A DNA stretch of 64,000 nt from the NCBI GenBank assembly GCA_964500205.1, contig CAZCNS010000005.1, forward strand, positions 124,001 to 188,000, read 5' to 3'. Each line of letters starts with the position of its first letter. Position 1 is the stretch's first letter. The DNA comes from UBA10329 sp964500205. Lineage in GTDB: Bacteria; Bacteroidota; Bacteroidia; UBA10329. Of this stretch, positions 52,582 to 61,002 are shown piece by piece. The position numbers and the translations under genes are program-made. Under the pieces are notes generated by a model. It made no database searches. It was not told where the DNA came from and worked only from the letters and a program-made list of their open reading frames with translations.

Positions 52582-53682
52582 ATGACCGACAAACTTCTTT
52601 TCACCCCCGGCCCGCTTACCACCTCGACTACAGTGAAGGAAGCGATGCTGCGAGACCTCGGATCGCGGGACTTTGAGTTCATCCAGCTGGTGAAGGAGAT
52701 ACGCAGTGAGTTGCTCGACCTGGGCCATGTTTCGCAGGCCACGGGATATGAGTGCGTGATCATGCAGGGATCTGGCACTTTCGGGGTGGAGGCCGTGGTC
52801 AGCAGTGCCTTGCCTAAGGATGGTCATCTGCTAGTGCTGGTGAACGGGGCCTATGGTGAGCGCATTGCCCAGATGGCCAAGGTGCATGGCATCCGTCATG
52901 ATGTGCTGAACTACGGAGAGGATGAGTCGCCATCGGTGAGCGATCTTGATGATTTTCTTTCAGCGAATCCGAGTGTGACCCATGTGGCCGTGATCCACTG
53001 CGAGACCACTACCGGCATCTTCAATCCCATTGCGCAGTATGGGGCCGTTATTGCGAAGCATGGTAAGCGGTACATCGTGGATGCGATGAGCAGCTTCGGT
53101 GCCGTGCCTGTTGACATGGCCCTTTGCCACATCGACTTTCTGGTATCGTCCAGCAACAAGTGCATTGAGGGTGTGCCCGGGTTCAGTTTTGCCCTTGCGA
53201 AAAAGGAAGCATTGTTGGAATGCGAGGGTCGGGCCCGCAGCCTCAGTCTCGATTTTTTTGCCCAATGGAAGGGTCTGGAAAGCAGCGGTCAGTTCCGTTT
53301 CACACCTCCTACACATGCATTGTTGGCCTACAGGCAAGCTATCCGCGAACTACGTGAGGAGGGCGGGGTGGAAGGCCGCATGAATCGCTACAGCAACAAC
53401 TACCGTACGCTTGTGGAAGGAATGCGGGCCATGGGATTCACGGAGTATCTGCCGGAGGCCAAGCAGGGCTATATCATCACCACCTTCAATCACCCGGAAA
53501 GCGAGCAGTTCGACTTCGCTGTTTTCTATGGAAAGCTCAACGACCGTGGCTTTGCCATCTACCCCGGAAAACTCACCAAGGCCAATTGCTTCCGTATGGG
53601 AAACATCGGCCGTATCGGTGAGATGGAGGTGAGGGCGCTGCTTACCGCTGTGAAGGAGGTGAAAGCAGAGATGGGGTTTTGA
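52582..53682 (+). CDS. phnW: 2-aminoethylphosphonate:pyruvate transaminase
   Basis: PhnW moves the amino group of 2-aminoethylphosphonate to pyruvate, giving phosphonoacetaldehyde and alanine. The 366-residue PLP enzyme starts DKLLFTPGPLTTSTTVKEAMLRDLGSRD, contains IMQGSGTFGVEA, the cofactor-binding Asp168 in YIVDAMSSFGAVPVD, and the Schiff-base Lys193 in SSSNKCIEGVPGFSF. The C-terminal GKLTKANCFRMGNIGRI is typical. The next enzyme (phosphonatase PhnX or PhnY) is not in the window. The ATG at 52582 directly precedes the family start; an open frame continues upstream into the DUF5690 gene but is unlikely to be used. Confidence 0.9.
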   Translation: MTDKLLFTPGPLTTSTTVKEAMLRDLGSRDFEFIQLVKEIRSELLDLGHVSQATGYECVIMQGSGTFGVEAVVSSALPKDGHLLVLVNGAYGERIAQMAKVHGIRHDVLNYGEDESPSVSDLDDFLSANPSVTHVAVIHCETTTGIFNPIAQYGAVIAKHGKRYIVDAMSSFGAVPVDMALCHIDFLVSSSNKCIEGVPGFSFALAKKEALLECEGRARSLSLDFFAQWKGLESSGQFRFTPPTHALLAYRQAIRELREEGGVEGRMNRYSNNYRTLVEGMRAMGFTEYLPEAKQGYIITTFNHPESEQFDFAVFYGKLNDRGFAIYPGKLTKANCFRMGNIGRIGEMEVRALLTAVKEVKAEMGF

Positions 53683-53719
53683 GCTGCGAGGTTTTTCAGC
53701 CTGATCAAGAACCATACGC

Positions 53720-55789
53720 TTACAGCCCCCTACTTTCCGCAAGGTTGCGATAGTAGGCGTAGATAGCGAGGTGGCTTTCCATCCTCGGCCCGCTTCTGGT
53801 CACATAGGTGTTCTTGCGGTCGGGGTCGATGATACGGGCCTTCACGTTGTCGCGCAGTTGGAGGTCGATCATGGTGCGGAGCTGCTTCTGTACCTCTCTG
53901 TCATAGATGGGGCAGGCCACTTCACTGCGCATGTCGAGGTTTCGGGTCATCAGGTCGGCTGATGTGATGAAATACTGCTCATCCCCATTGTTTCCGAATA
54001 TCAGTATGCGGCTGTGCTCCAAGAAACGGCCCACGATGCTGATGGCAGTGATGTTCTCACTCATGCCTTTTACACCCGCTTTCAAAGAGCACATGCCCCG
54101 CACGATGAGCGTGACCTTCACGCCAGCGTTGCTGGCCTCGTAGAGCTTCTCGATCATTTCTCGGTCAACCAGATTATTGACCTTGAAGATGAGGTAGGCG
54201 TGTATTCCCTCCTTGGCGAGAGCGATTTCCCTATCGATCATCTCCTGTATTCTTCTTCTCATGAAAAAAGGAGAGACGAGTAAATGGTTGAACTCCCCGA
54301 TTTCGAAGTTGCGCTCGTAAAAGTTGAACACGGTCTCAACCTCAGTCGTGAGGCGCACATCGGTGGTGAATAGGCTGTGGTCGCTATAGACGCGGCTTGT
54401 GTCCTCGTTGAAGTTGCCTGTGCCGATACGGGCGTAGTTCACCGTCTCGCGGCCTTCTTTTCTCCTGATTAGCAAAAGCTTACCATGTACCTTCAGTCCT
54501 GGCACCCCGAATATGACACGGGCCCCTTCGTCCTGCAATCGTTGCGACCACATGATGTTGGCCTCCTCATCGAATCTGGCCTGTAGCTCCACCACAGCAG
54601 TCACCTTCTTCCCGTTACGGATGGCATTGATCAGCGCGTTCACGATCATGCTCTTCTTCGCTGCACGATACAGGGTGATCTTGATTTCGCTCACGTTGGG
54701 GTCGATGGCCGCCTCGCGCAGCAGGTCGAGCACCGGGTGGAACGAGTGGTACGGGTAGCACAGCAACACGTCCTTCTTTTTCAGCACGCGCATCATGCTC
54801 ACACCGGGCGGCAGGTCGGGGTGGGGGAGGGGCTTCAACTTTTCGTAGCGGGTGCGCTTACCGCCCACGTTCGGAAAACCCATGAAATCCTTGAAATTGT
54901 GGTAGCGCCCCCCAGGAATGAGACTACTGCTCGTGGCCACTTTGATCTCGCCCATCAGCAGTTCGAGCATCTCCACAGGCATGGAGGTGTCGTAAACGAA
55001 GCGCACGGGGATGCCCTTCTTGCGCTGCTTGAGGCTCTTCTCCATTTTCTCCATGAAACTGCTGGAGATATCCGACTCCAGCATCAGCTCGGCATCGCGG
55101 GTAAGCTTGATGTTGTAGGCTTCAAAATGGTCGTATTCTGAGGCTCCGAAGATGCTGCCGAGCGAGAAGCGGATCACGTCATCGAGCAGGATGATGAAGT
55201 TCTTCGCACCCTCCTTGGGCAGCACCACGAATCGCGGAAGCACGTGAGTAGGCAGTTCGATGAGGCTGTGGCGGGCAGTGTGCTTCCCGCGCTTGCAGGT
55301 CATCCGCACGAAGAGGTACACGGACTTGTCGCGCAGGTACGGGAATTTGGGAGAAAGGTCCAGCATGATGGGCACAAGCGTGGGCCGCACTTCCTCTTGA
55401 AAGTAGCGCTTAACAAACTCCTGCTGCTCTGCCGATAATTGCGACTCGTTGAGCACATGGATCTGATGGCCGCGCAGCTCTGCCAGCAATTGCTGATAGA
55501 TGCGGTCGAAATGCTTCTGCTGGCGCACCACCTCCACGTTCACTTGCGAGAGCACATCTTTCGGGTTGCCCATGAAGATGTCCGAAACCTTGTTGCCCAG
55601 TGCGATCATCCGTTTGAGAGAGGCTACGCGCACCCTGAAGAACTCATCGCGGTTGCTGGAGTAGATGCCGAGGAACTTGAGCCGCTCGATGATGGGCACG
55701 TTGGGATCCTCGGCTTCCTGAAGCACCCTCTGGTTGAATGCCAGCCAGCTGAGTTCGCGGCTGATGTATCGTTTGCGGTAGTCGGTCAC
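53720..55789 (-). CDS. ppk1: Polyphosphate kinase 1
   Basis: PPK1 reversibly transfers the gamma phosphate of ATP to polyphosphate. The 689-residue protein opens YISRELSWLAFNQRVLQEAED, has SSNRDEFFRVRVASLK, PYHSFHPVLDLLREAA, the catalytic His in VHGKLLLIRR, YARIGTGNFNEDTSRVYSDHSLFT, and the second His region in RFLEHSRILIFGN. The start is GTG at 55789 (TDYRKRYISREL), chosen because no ATG lies close. The next gene on this strand, upstream, encodes a SixA-type phosphatase. Confidence 0.95.
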   Translation of the reverse strand: MTDYRKRYISRELSWLAFNQRVLQEAEDPNVPIIERLKFLGIYSSNRDEFFRVRVASLKRMIALGNKVSDIFMGNPKDVLSQVNVEVVRQQKHFDRIYQQLLAELRGHQIHVLNESQLSAEQQEFVKRYFQEEVRPTLVPIMLDLSPKFPYLRDKSVYLFVRMTCKRGKHTARHSLIELPTHVLPRFVVLPKEGAKNFIILLDDVIRFSLGSIFGASEYDHFEAYNIKLTRDAELMLESDISSSFMEKMEKSLKQRKKGIPVRFVYDTSMPVEMLELLMGEIKVATSSSLIPGGRYHNFKDFMGFPNVGGKRTRYEKLKPLPHPDLPPGVSMMRVLKKKDVLLCYPYHSFHPVLDLLREAAIDPNVSEIKITLYRAAKKSMIVNALINAIRNGKKVTAVVELQARFDEEANIMWSQRLQDEGARVIFGVPGLKVHGKLLLIRRKEGRETVNYARIGTGNFNEDTSRVYSDHSLFTTDVRLTTEVETVFNFYERNFEIGEFNHLLVSPFFMRRRIQEMIDREIALAKEGIHAYLIFKVNNLVDREMIEKLYEASNAGVKVTLIVRGMCSLKAGVKGMSENITAISIVGRFLEHSRILIFGNNGDEQYFITSADLMTRNLDMRSEVACPIYDREVQKQLRTMIDLQLRDNVKARIIDPDRKNTYVTRSGPRMESHLAIYAYYRNLAESRGL

Positions 55790-55825
55790 GTCCGTTTGTT
55801 CAGTTTTTTCAGAAAAAAAAGGAGG

Positions 55826-56326
55826 TCACTTACCGTCAAGCTCGCGGGCAAGGATGACGAAGCGGCACTTTCCCTTGGCACTTCGCACCTCTGCCCACGA
55901 TGCAACGGGCAGCTCGATGGAGAACACCCCGCACGTAGGCAGGTTGTCCAGCAGGTCGGGTTGCAGCCGGTTGATGAGGTTCGTGAGGCTCGGATTATGG
56001 CCGAACAGCATGAGGTGGTCCACGTTGTCGCCCACGTTGGCGATGACCTTCAGCAGCTCCTCCACCGATGCTTCATAGACACGGTCGTTGGACTGGATGC
56101 GCTGCTGCGGGAAGTCGATCTTGCGGGCAATGATGATGGCTGTATTGATGGCCCGCACTGCAGGGCTGCTGACGATGAGATCGGGGAAGAAGCCCCTCTC
56201 GCGGAGCTCTTCACCCATGGCGAAAGCATTACGCACTCCGCGCGGACTGAGCGGGCGGTAGAAATCCTCGAGAGCGGGCATGTCCCAGCTCGATTTGGCG
56301 TGTCGCACGATGGTGAGTTGGCGCAT
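55826..56326 (-). CDS. SixA-type histidine phosphatase
   Basis: A 166-residue phosphohistidine/phosphoester phosphatase of the branch-2 SixA kind. The catalytic RHG-type motif is IVRHAKSSW near residue 6 (Arg-His), then PDLIVSSPAVRAINTA and LMLFGHNPSLTNLI with the second His. It has no signal peptide and is cytoplasmic. It lies 36 bases upstream of ppk1 in the same direction, so a link with polyphosphate or phosphorelay signalling is possible but not shown. TAATTTCG lies 16 bases upstream. Confidence 0.88.
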   Translation of the reverse strand: MRQLTIVRHAKSSWDMPALEDFYRPLSPRGVRNAFAMGEELRERGFFPDLIVSSPAVRAINTAIIIARKIDFPQQRIQSNDRVYEASVEELLKVIANVGDNVDHLMLFGHNPSLTNLINRLQPDLLDNLPTCGVFSIELPVASWAEVRSAKGKCRFVILARELDGK

Positions 56327-56342
56327 TCAGCTACGGAATGCA

Positions 56343-56350
56343 CGAAATTA
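56343..56350 (-). promoter_or_regulatory. Candidate -7 promoter box TAATTTCG
   Basis: A TAnnTTYG box 16 bases before the SixA-type gene start; it may also drive ppk1. Confidence 0.35.
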
Positions 56351-56407
56351 GCAACTGCCGCCTTCGCAGTCGCCATAATGATGCAATGGTAAAGTTGAAC
56401 CGCCCGC

Positions 56408-57247
56408 TTAGAGCTCGCTGAGGCTGAACGTGTCGAGCGAGCGCACGCCCTTCTCGGTCTCGGTCACGGTGCAGCACTCGTTCACGGGGTCATGCTCGAA
56501 GAACAGGACGTAGTCGTTGGCGGCCGCCTCGTTGAGGAATCGTTCTTTCTCCTCCAGCGTGAGCAGCGGGCGCGTGTCGTAGCCCATCACGTAGGGAAGG
56601 GGGAAATGCCCTACCGAGGGCAGCAAGTCGGCTACGAAAGCAAGGGTGCGACCCCTGTACGGAATGAGCGGTATCATCTGAGCATCGGTGTGGCCGTTGG
56701 CGAACATCACGTGGATGCCCGATAGCCATTCGCCTTCATCATCAATGAACTTCAACTGCCCGCTCTGTTCTATCGGCAGGATATTTTCTTTCAGAAAACT
56801 GGCCTTCTCCCTCCGATTGGGTTCGGTGGCCCATTTCCAGTGGCGGCCGTTGCTCCAGTACGTTGCGTTCGGAAAGTTCATCTCGAAACCTGAGCGGTCG
56901 CTGTTCCAACGGACGCTACCCCCGCAATGGTCGAAGTGCAGGTGGGTGAGGAACACATCGGTCACATCATTTCTCGAAAAACCATGTGCTGCGAGGCTGC
57001 CATCGAGCGTGGCATCGCCATGCAGGTGGTAGTGGCTCAGGAATTTGGCGTCCTGCTTGTCGCCTATGCCGTTGTCAATCAGGATCAGGCGGTCACCGTC
57101 CTCTATCAGCAGGCAGCGCATGGCCCAGTTGCAGAGATTGTTGCTGTCGGCAGGGTTGGTACGCTGCCAGAGCTGCTTGGGCACTACTCCGAACATGGCG
57201 CCTCCGTCCAGTTTGAAGAATCCGGTGTCTATGGTATAAAGCTTCAT
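56408..57247 (-). CDS. Metallo-beta-lactamase fold hydrolase
   Basis: A 279-residue zinc hydrolase of the AHL-lactonase-like or MBL-fold group. Ligand motifs are THLHFDHCGGS (HxHxDH), FANGHTDAQMIPLI and FVADLLPSVGHFPLPYVMGYD, with FFEHDP near the C-terminus. The N-terminal FKLDGGAMFGVVPKQLWQ is typical of this subgroup. There is no signal peptide. A quorum-quenching lactonase is a possibility but the substrate is not determined. The acyltransferase gene ends 14 bases upstream of its start, so the two are probably co-transcribed. Confidence 0.85.
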   Translation of the reverse strand: MKLYTIDTGFFKLDGGAMFGVVPKQLWQRTNPADSNNLCNWAMRCLLIEDGDRLILIDNGIGDKQDAKFLSHYHLHGDATLDGSLAAHGFSRNDVTDVFLTHLHFDHCGGSVRWNSDRSGFEMNFPNATYWSNGRHWKWATEPNRREKASFLKENILPIEQSGQLKFIDDEGEWLSGIHVMFANGHTDAQMIPLIPYRGRTLAFVADLLPSVGHFPLPYVMGYDTRPLLTLEEKERFLNEAAANDYVLFFEHDPVNECCTVTETEKGVRSLDTFSLSEL

Positions 57248-57261
57248 TGAGATGGTTTCTT

Positions 57262-57840
57262 TCAGACGTACCGTTGGTCCAGCGAGAATTTCTCAGGATG
57301 GCAGGGCGCTATGTCACGGTAGAAGTTCATCATGGTGCGCATGTCCATGTCGATGTCGCCAGATGGGTGGATGATGGGGCCAACGCCCGCGTGTTTTCTC
57401 TTGTAGTCCAGATAGCCAAGCGCGATGGGTACGTTGGCCATCTGGGCCACGTGGTAGAAGCCTGTTTTCCACTCGGTGCGCAGGCTGCGGGTGCCCTCGG
57501 GGGTCACCATTACGGCCAGCACATCATGCTTGGTGAAGAGGTCTGCCATGGCCTCGGTCATACTCTTGCGGGGCTGGCCGGGCTGTTTGGGGCTTCGGTC
57601 TATGCCGATGCCGCCCAAGGCGCGTGTCAGCGGGCCGAAGGGGAACCGCATCCACTCCTTCTTGATGGTGAACCGCAGCGGGATGTCCATCAGGAAGAAG
57701 GCTAGACGGGCGTACCACAGGTCCCAATTGCTGGTGTGCGGGGCAGCGATGATCACGCACCGCTGCACCTCGGCAGGGATGTTCTCGTCCATCGTCCAGC
57801 CGCTAAGCCTGAAAAGAATGCGTGCTATGAACTTGCGCAT
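57262..57840 (-). CDS. 1-acyl-sn-glycerol-3-phosphate acyltransferase-like protein
   Basis: A 192-residue acyltransferase of the PlsC superfamily. The HX4D motif is HTSNWDLWYARL near residue 35, FTIKKEWMRFPFG follows, and the PEGTRS motif near residue 114 binds the acceptor. It is shorter than classical PlsC (about 240 residues) and lacks a distinct N-terminal anchor helix, so it may be a membrane-associated lysophospholipid or hydroxy-acyl transferase. TATTTTCG lies 18 bases upstream of the start. Confidence 0.85.
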   Translation of the reverse strand: MRKFIARILFRLSGWTMDENIPAEVQRCVIIAAPHTSNWDLWYARLAFFLMDIPLRFTIKKEWMRFPFGPLTRALGGIGIDRSPKQPGQPRKSMTEAMADLFTKHDVLAVMVTPEGTRSLRTEWKTGFYHVAQMANVPIALGYLDYKRKHAGVGPIIHPSGDIDMDMRTMMNFYRDIAPCHPEKFSLDQRYV

Positions 57841-57858
57841 GATTGAGGGTTGGTGGGC

Positions 57859-57866
57859 CGAAAATA
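57859..57866 (-). promoter_or_regulatory. Candidate -7 promoter box TATTTTCG
   Basis: A TAnnTTYG box 18 bases before the acyltransferase start, minus strand. Confidence 0.35.
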
Positions 57867-57897
57867 GAAAGTCCGAGGAGGTGCGGCCTTGACCTGA

Positions 57898-59850
57898 TTA
57901 GACCGTCATGCCTTCGAGCTCCGCCTGCGCTTTCTCCCATTCGGCCATCTTCTTCTCCAGCTCGGCCTGCTTGGCCTGATAGCGTTGGAAGATGTCACCC
58001 TCCTTCATGGCCTCCTTGGCGAGCACAGGGTCGAGCATCACCTCATCAAGGTCGGCTATTTCTTTCTCCAGCTTGGCTATGTCGGCCTCCATCTGCTCCA
58101 CCTTGCGGGCGAGGTTCTTCTGTTGCTTCTCGCGCTCCTTGCGGGCCTCGCGCTCGGCATGAGTCTCCTTCTGCTCTTCCGCTTTCTTCGGGGTCTCCGC
58201 CTTGGCGGGCTTCTTCTCCTTGCTCAGCTCATCCAATGACTGGATGTTCTGTTTCTTGAGGAAATCATACACATCACCGATGGTCTCCTTGATCTTCCTG
58301 TCCTTGAACTCATAAACTTTGTCGGTCATTCCCTTGAGGAAATCCCTGTCGTGCGACACGATGATGAGTGCCCCATCATAATTGATGAGGGCCTGCTTGA
58401 GGATGTCCTTTGAGCGCATGTCGAGGTGGTTGGTCGGTTCGTCCAGCACCAGCAGGTTCTTGGGCTCCAGGAGAAGTTTGGCCATGGCGAGGCGGGCGCG
58501 TTCACCGCCAGATAGCACCTTCACTTTCTTGTCCACGCTCTCGCCACTGAAGAGGAACGAGCCGAGTATGTCGCGCACGCGTTTGCGCACTTCACCAGCG
58601 GCCACATCGTCCAGCGTCTCGAACACGGTGCGTTCCGGGTTGAGGGTCTCCGCCTGATCCTGAGCGTAGTAACCGAGTGAGACGTTGTGCACCTGCTCCA
58701 AGGTGCCCATATAGTCCTTGATTTCACCCACGATGATCTTGGCGAAGGTGGTCTTACCCTCCCCGTTCTTGCCGAGGAAAGCCACTTTGTCGCCACGGTC
58801 GAGCATCAGGTCGATGTTCTCCAGGATCTTCTTTTCGCCATAGCTTTTGCTTATGCCTACTGCATTCACCACCACCTTGCCCGCGCGGGGCGCAGGTGGA
58901 AACCGGAATCGAAGTGTGGCATTATCCTCTTCCTCCACCTCCAGCCTCTCCACCTTGTCGAGTTGCTTGATGCGGCTCTGCACCTGCGTGGCCTTCGATG
59001 CCTTGGCGCGGAACCGCTCGATGAACCGCTCGGTGTCGGCTATCATCTTCTGCTGGTTCTCGTAGCTGGCCATCTGCAGGGCGCGTCTCTCGGCCCGCTG
59101 CTCCACATATCTTGAGTAAGGCACCTTATAGTCGTTGATGCGGCCCAGCGTGATCTCGATGGTGCGGTTGGTGATATTGTCAAGGAAGGCCCTGTCGTGC
59201 GACACGAGAATCACTGATCCCGCGTGATCCTTGAGGAACTGTTCCAGCCACTCGATGCTGAGGATGTCGAGGTGGTTGGTGGGTTCGTCCAGCAGCAGCA
59301 CATCTGGCCGCTGCACAAGGATCTTGGCCAGCTCCACGCGCATCTGCCATCCACCGCTGAACTCCTCTATGGGCCGTGGCAGGTCGTTGCGCAGGAAACC
59401 GAGGCCCATAAGTACTTTCTCCACCTCGGCAGCGGCCGTGTGGCCGCCCAGCATCATGAAGCGGTCATTACATTCATTGAATTTCTCAATGACCTCCATG
59501 TAGCCATCGCTCTCGTAGTCGGTGCGGGTCTCCAGTTCTGTGGTGTAGAAGGCTACACGTTCCTCCAGATGCGTCAGTTCCGCGAGGGCCGAGTAGCATT
59601 CATCGAACACGCTGCGGCCCTTGGCGGGCTTGATGTCCTGACTCAGATAGCCGATGGTGGTTCCCTGTGGACAGGTGACCGTGCCAGACTCGGGCTGCTG
59701 CCTGCCCGCGAGGATCTTGAGCATGGTCGATTTGCCCGCCCCGTTCTTGCCCACCAGACCGATGCGGTCGCGGGGATTGACAAGGAATGAGATGCCGTTG
59801 AAGAGGAATTCCCCGTTGAACTGAACGGAGATATTGTTGAGTGATACCAT
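57898..59850 (-). CDS. ABC-F family ATPase (Uup-like)
   Basis: A 650-residue soluble protein with two ABC ATPase domains and no membrane segment. The first has Walker A GLVGKNGAGKST at about 34-45, signature EEFSGGWQMRVELAK and Walker B LLLDEPTNHLDI. The second has FLGKNGEGKTTFAK, VLSGGERARLAMAK and VLDEPTNHLDM. The linker (about 240-310) is helical and basic. The C-terminal 110 residues form an Uup-type coiled coil (ERKEREKQQKNLARKVEQMEADIAKLEKEI). ABC-F proteins act on ribosomes or DNA. The first 125 bases around the start codon are repeated at 60778-60902. Confidence 0.94.
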   Translation of the reverse strand: MVSLNNISVQFNGEFLFNGISFLVNPRDRIGLVGKNGAGKSTMLKILAGRQQPESGTVTCPQGTTIGYLSQDIKPAKGRSVFDECYSALAELTHLEERVAFYTTELETRTDYESDGYMEVIEKFNECNDRFMMLGGHTAAAEVEKVLMGLGFLRNDLPRPIEEFSGGWQMRVELAKILVQRPDVLLLDEPTNHLDILSIEWLEQFLKDHAGSVILVSHDRAFLDNITNRTIEITLGRINDYKVPYSRYVEQRAERRALQMASYENQQKMIADTERFIERFRAKASKATQVQSRIKQLDKVERLEVEEEDNATLRFRFPPAPRAGKVVVNAVGISKSYGEKKILENIDLMLDRGDKVAFLGKNGEGKTTFAKIIVGEIKDYMGTLEQVHNVSLGYYAQDQAETLNPERTVFETLDDVAAGEVRKRVRDILGSFLFSGESVDKKVKVLSGGERARLAMAKLLLEPKNLLVLDEPTNHLDMRSKDILKQALINYDGALIIVSHDRDFLKGMTDKVYEFKDRKIKETIGDVYDFLKKQNIQSLDELSKEKKPAKAETPKKAEEQKETHAEREARKEREKQQKNLARKVEQMEADIAKLEKEIADLDEVMLDPVLAKEAMKEGDIFQRYQAKQAELEKKMAEWEKAQAELEGMTV

Positions 59851-59962
59851 GCGGCAAAGGTCGGGAAAGGAAGGGCTGAATCACAGCGGTTGAAGCCTGC
59901 TGTCTCGACCCTACAAGAAAGCCTCCTGCATGATATCGCGTTGCTTCAGGATTCAGCGGAGT

Positions 59963-60265
59963 TCAACTCCCACCCATCTCAATGGAAATGGTGACCTTTC
60001 CTCCCAATCCCCGCTCTACGATGTCGAATAGGGTCTTGAGGGTGAGGTTACTGCCATCGTTCTCCACCCGCGAGATGTAGGTGCGTTGTTTCTCGACCTT
60101 TTCCGCGAGTTCCTGCTGGGTGAGCTGCCTTTCCTCACGGGCCTTTTTCAGGAGAAGGCCCACACGGAAAGGTTCAAACTCACGTTCGAGCCTGTCCCTT
60201 CTCTGAGTTCCTTTCTTTCCATAGACCTCATCCTTGATGGTCTTCCAGTCTTTCGTTTCCATCAT
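59963..60265 (-). CDS. HTH antitoxin of a HigBA/RelE-type module
   Basis: A 100-residue protein with an XRE helix-turn-helix at about 30-85 (FRVGLLLKKAREERQLTQQELAEKVEKQRTYISRVENDGSNLTLKTLFDIV). Such antitoxins neutralise the toxin and repress their own promoter. It is the second gene of the module: the toxin gene ends four bases inside its start (60262-60265), giving the toxin-first order typical of higBA. ATG 60262 is an alternative start. A fragment resembling its 3' end reappears at 60725-60777. Confidence 0.88.
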   Translation of the reverse strand: MMETKDWKTIKDEVYGKKGTQRRDRLEREFEPFRVGLLLKKAREERQLTQQELAEKVEKQRTYISRVENDGSNLTLKTLFDIVERGLGGKVTISIEMGGS

Positions 60266-60609
60266 CTTTTCTTTTTCTCTTCGTGATATTCAGCCATGAG
60301 TCTGACAGCAAGATCGATTTCCCCTTTCGGGGTCTTCTGCGTCTTCTTCACAAATCCGTTGAGGAGAATCACCAATCGTCCCTCGTCAAAAAAGCAGAAC
60401 ACACGCCAGATGTCACTTCCCAGTTTTATCCTCGCCTCATACAACCCTTTTGTCCCTGTAATTGTCTTCAAATAAGTGGAGGGAATGCGCTCCAGCGTTT
60501 CGATGGCCTCAATCACCTTGAAAATCTTGTCCTGGACTTTCTGCGGTTGTGCATGAAGGAACTCTTCGAAATGATGCTTGTAGGCAACGACCTTCCGAAT
60601 TCTCTCCAT
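60262..60609 (-). CDS. RelE/HigB-type toxin (phage Gp49-like)
   Basis: A 115-residue putative mRNA interferase. Typical sequence is FLHAQPQKVQDKIFKVIEAIETLERIP, then the core strand YLKTITGTKGLYEARIKLGSDIWRVFCFFDEGRLVILLNGFVKKTQKTP and the basic tail. The Arg/Lys residues in the ITGTKGLYEARI and FVKKTQKTP parts match the family. It precedes the antitoxin gene with a four-base overlap. TACCTTTG is five bases before the start, so the module should have its own, nearly leaderless promoter. Confidence 0.9.
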   Translation of the reverse strand: MERIRKVVAYKHHFEEFLHAQPQKVQDKIFKVIEAIETLERIPSTYLKTITGTKGLYEARIKLGSDIWRVFCFFDEGRLVILLNGFVKKTQKTPKGEIDLAVRLMAEYHEEKKKR

Positions 60610-60614
60610 GGCGA

Positions 60615-60622
60615 CAAAGGTA
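60615..60622 (-). promoter_or_regulatory. Candidate -7 promoter box TACCTTTG
   Basis: An exact TAnnTTTG match five bases before the toxin start codon, minus strand. Confidence 0.5.
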
Positions 60623-60724
60623 ACTTAAAAGTTACATTCGGTCTGTGTCAGCTTTTTTCGTGCAGAGGAAATTCTCATAGGAACGCCCCCTCCGAGCATC
60701 ACGCAAATTGGAGTTCTGCCAATG

Positions 60725-60777
60725 TCAACTCCGGCCTATCTCAATGGATATGGCGTCCCTTCCTCCCAATCCCCGCT
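60725..60777 (-). pseudogene. Antitoxin 3'-end fragment
   Basis: About 53 bases aligning without gaps to 59963-60015, the 3' end of the antitoxin gene, at roughly 80% identity by eye. The stop triplet is retained. It runs directly into the ABC-F duplicate. Confidence 0.75.
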
Positions 60778-60902
60778 CCGTTCTTGCCTACCAGACCGAT
60801 GCGGTCGCGGGGATTGACAAGGAATGAGATGCCGTTGAAGAGGAATTCCCCGTTGAACTCAACGGAGATATTGTTGAGTGATACCATGCCGCGAAGGTCG
60901 GG
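60778..60902 (-). pseudogene. Duplicate of the ABC-F gene 5' end
   Basis: It matches 59741-59865 at a constant offset of 1037 bases with only a few changes. The ATG (60885-60887) and the first 39 codons or so are intact; the Walker A sequence then joins the antitoxin fragment out of its frame, giving a short chimeric ORF that ends GAGIGRKGRHIH-stop. Confidence 0.88.
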
Positions 60903-61002
60903 AATCATCAACGGCAATGTCGGAGGGGAAATTGAAAATCATCGATTCACTGTAACCATAGTTACCGAAACCCCACCTCCCGCACCGTTCCTTTGCACCG
61001 CT

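Larger units (their letters stand above)
60610..61002. other. Gene-free interval carrying module remnants
   Basis: A 393-base interval between the toxin gene and DUF983. It holds the toxin promoter, the antitoxin-like fragment (60725-60777) and the ABC-F 5' end duplicate (60778-60902). The last 100 bases are the DUF983 upstream region, with TTCCTTTG close to its start codon. Confidence 0.7.
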
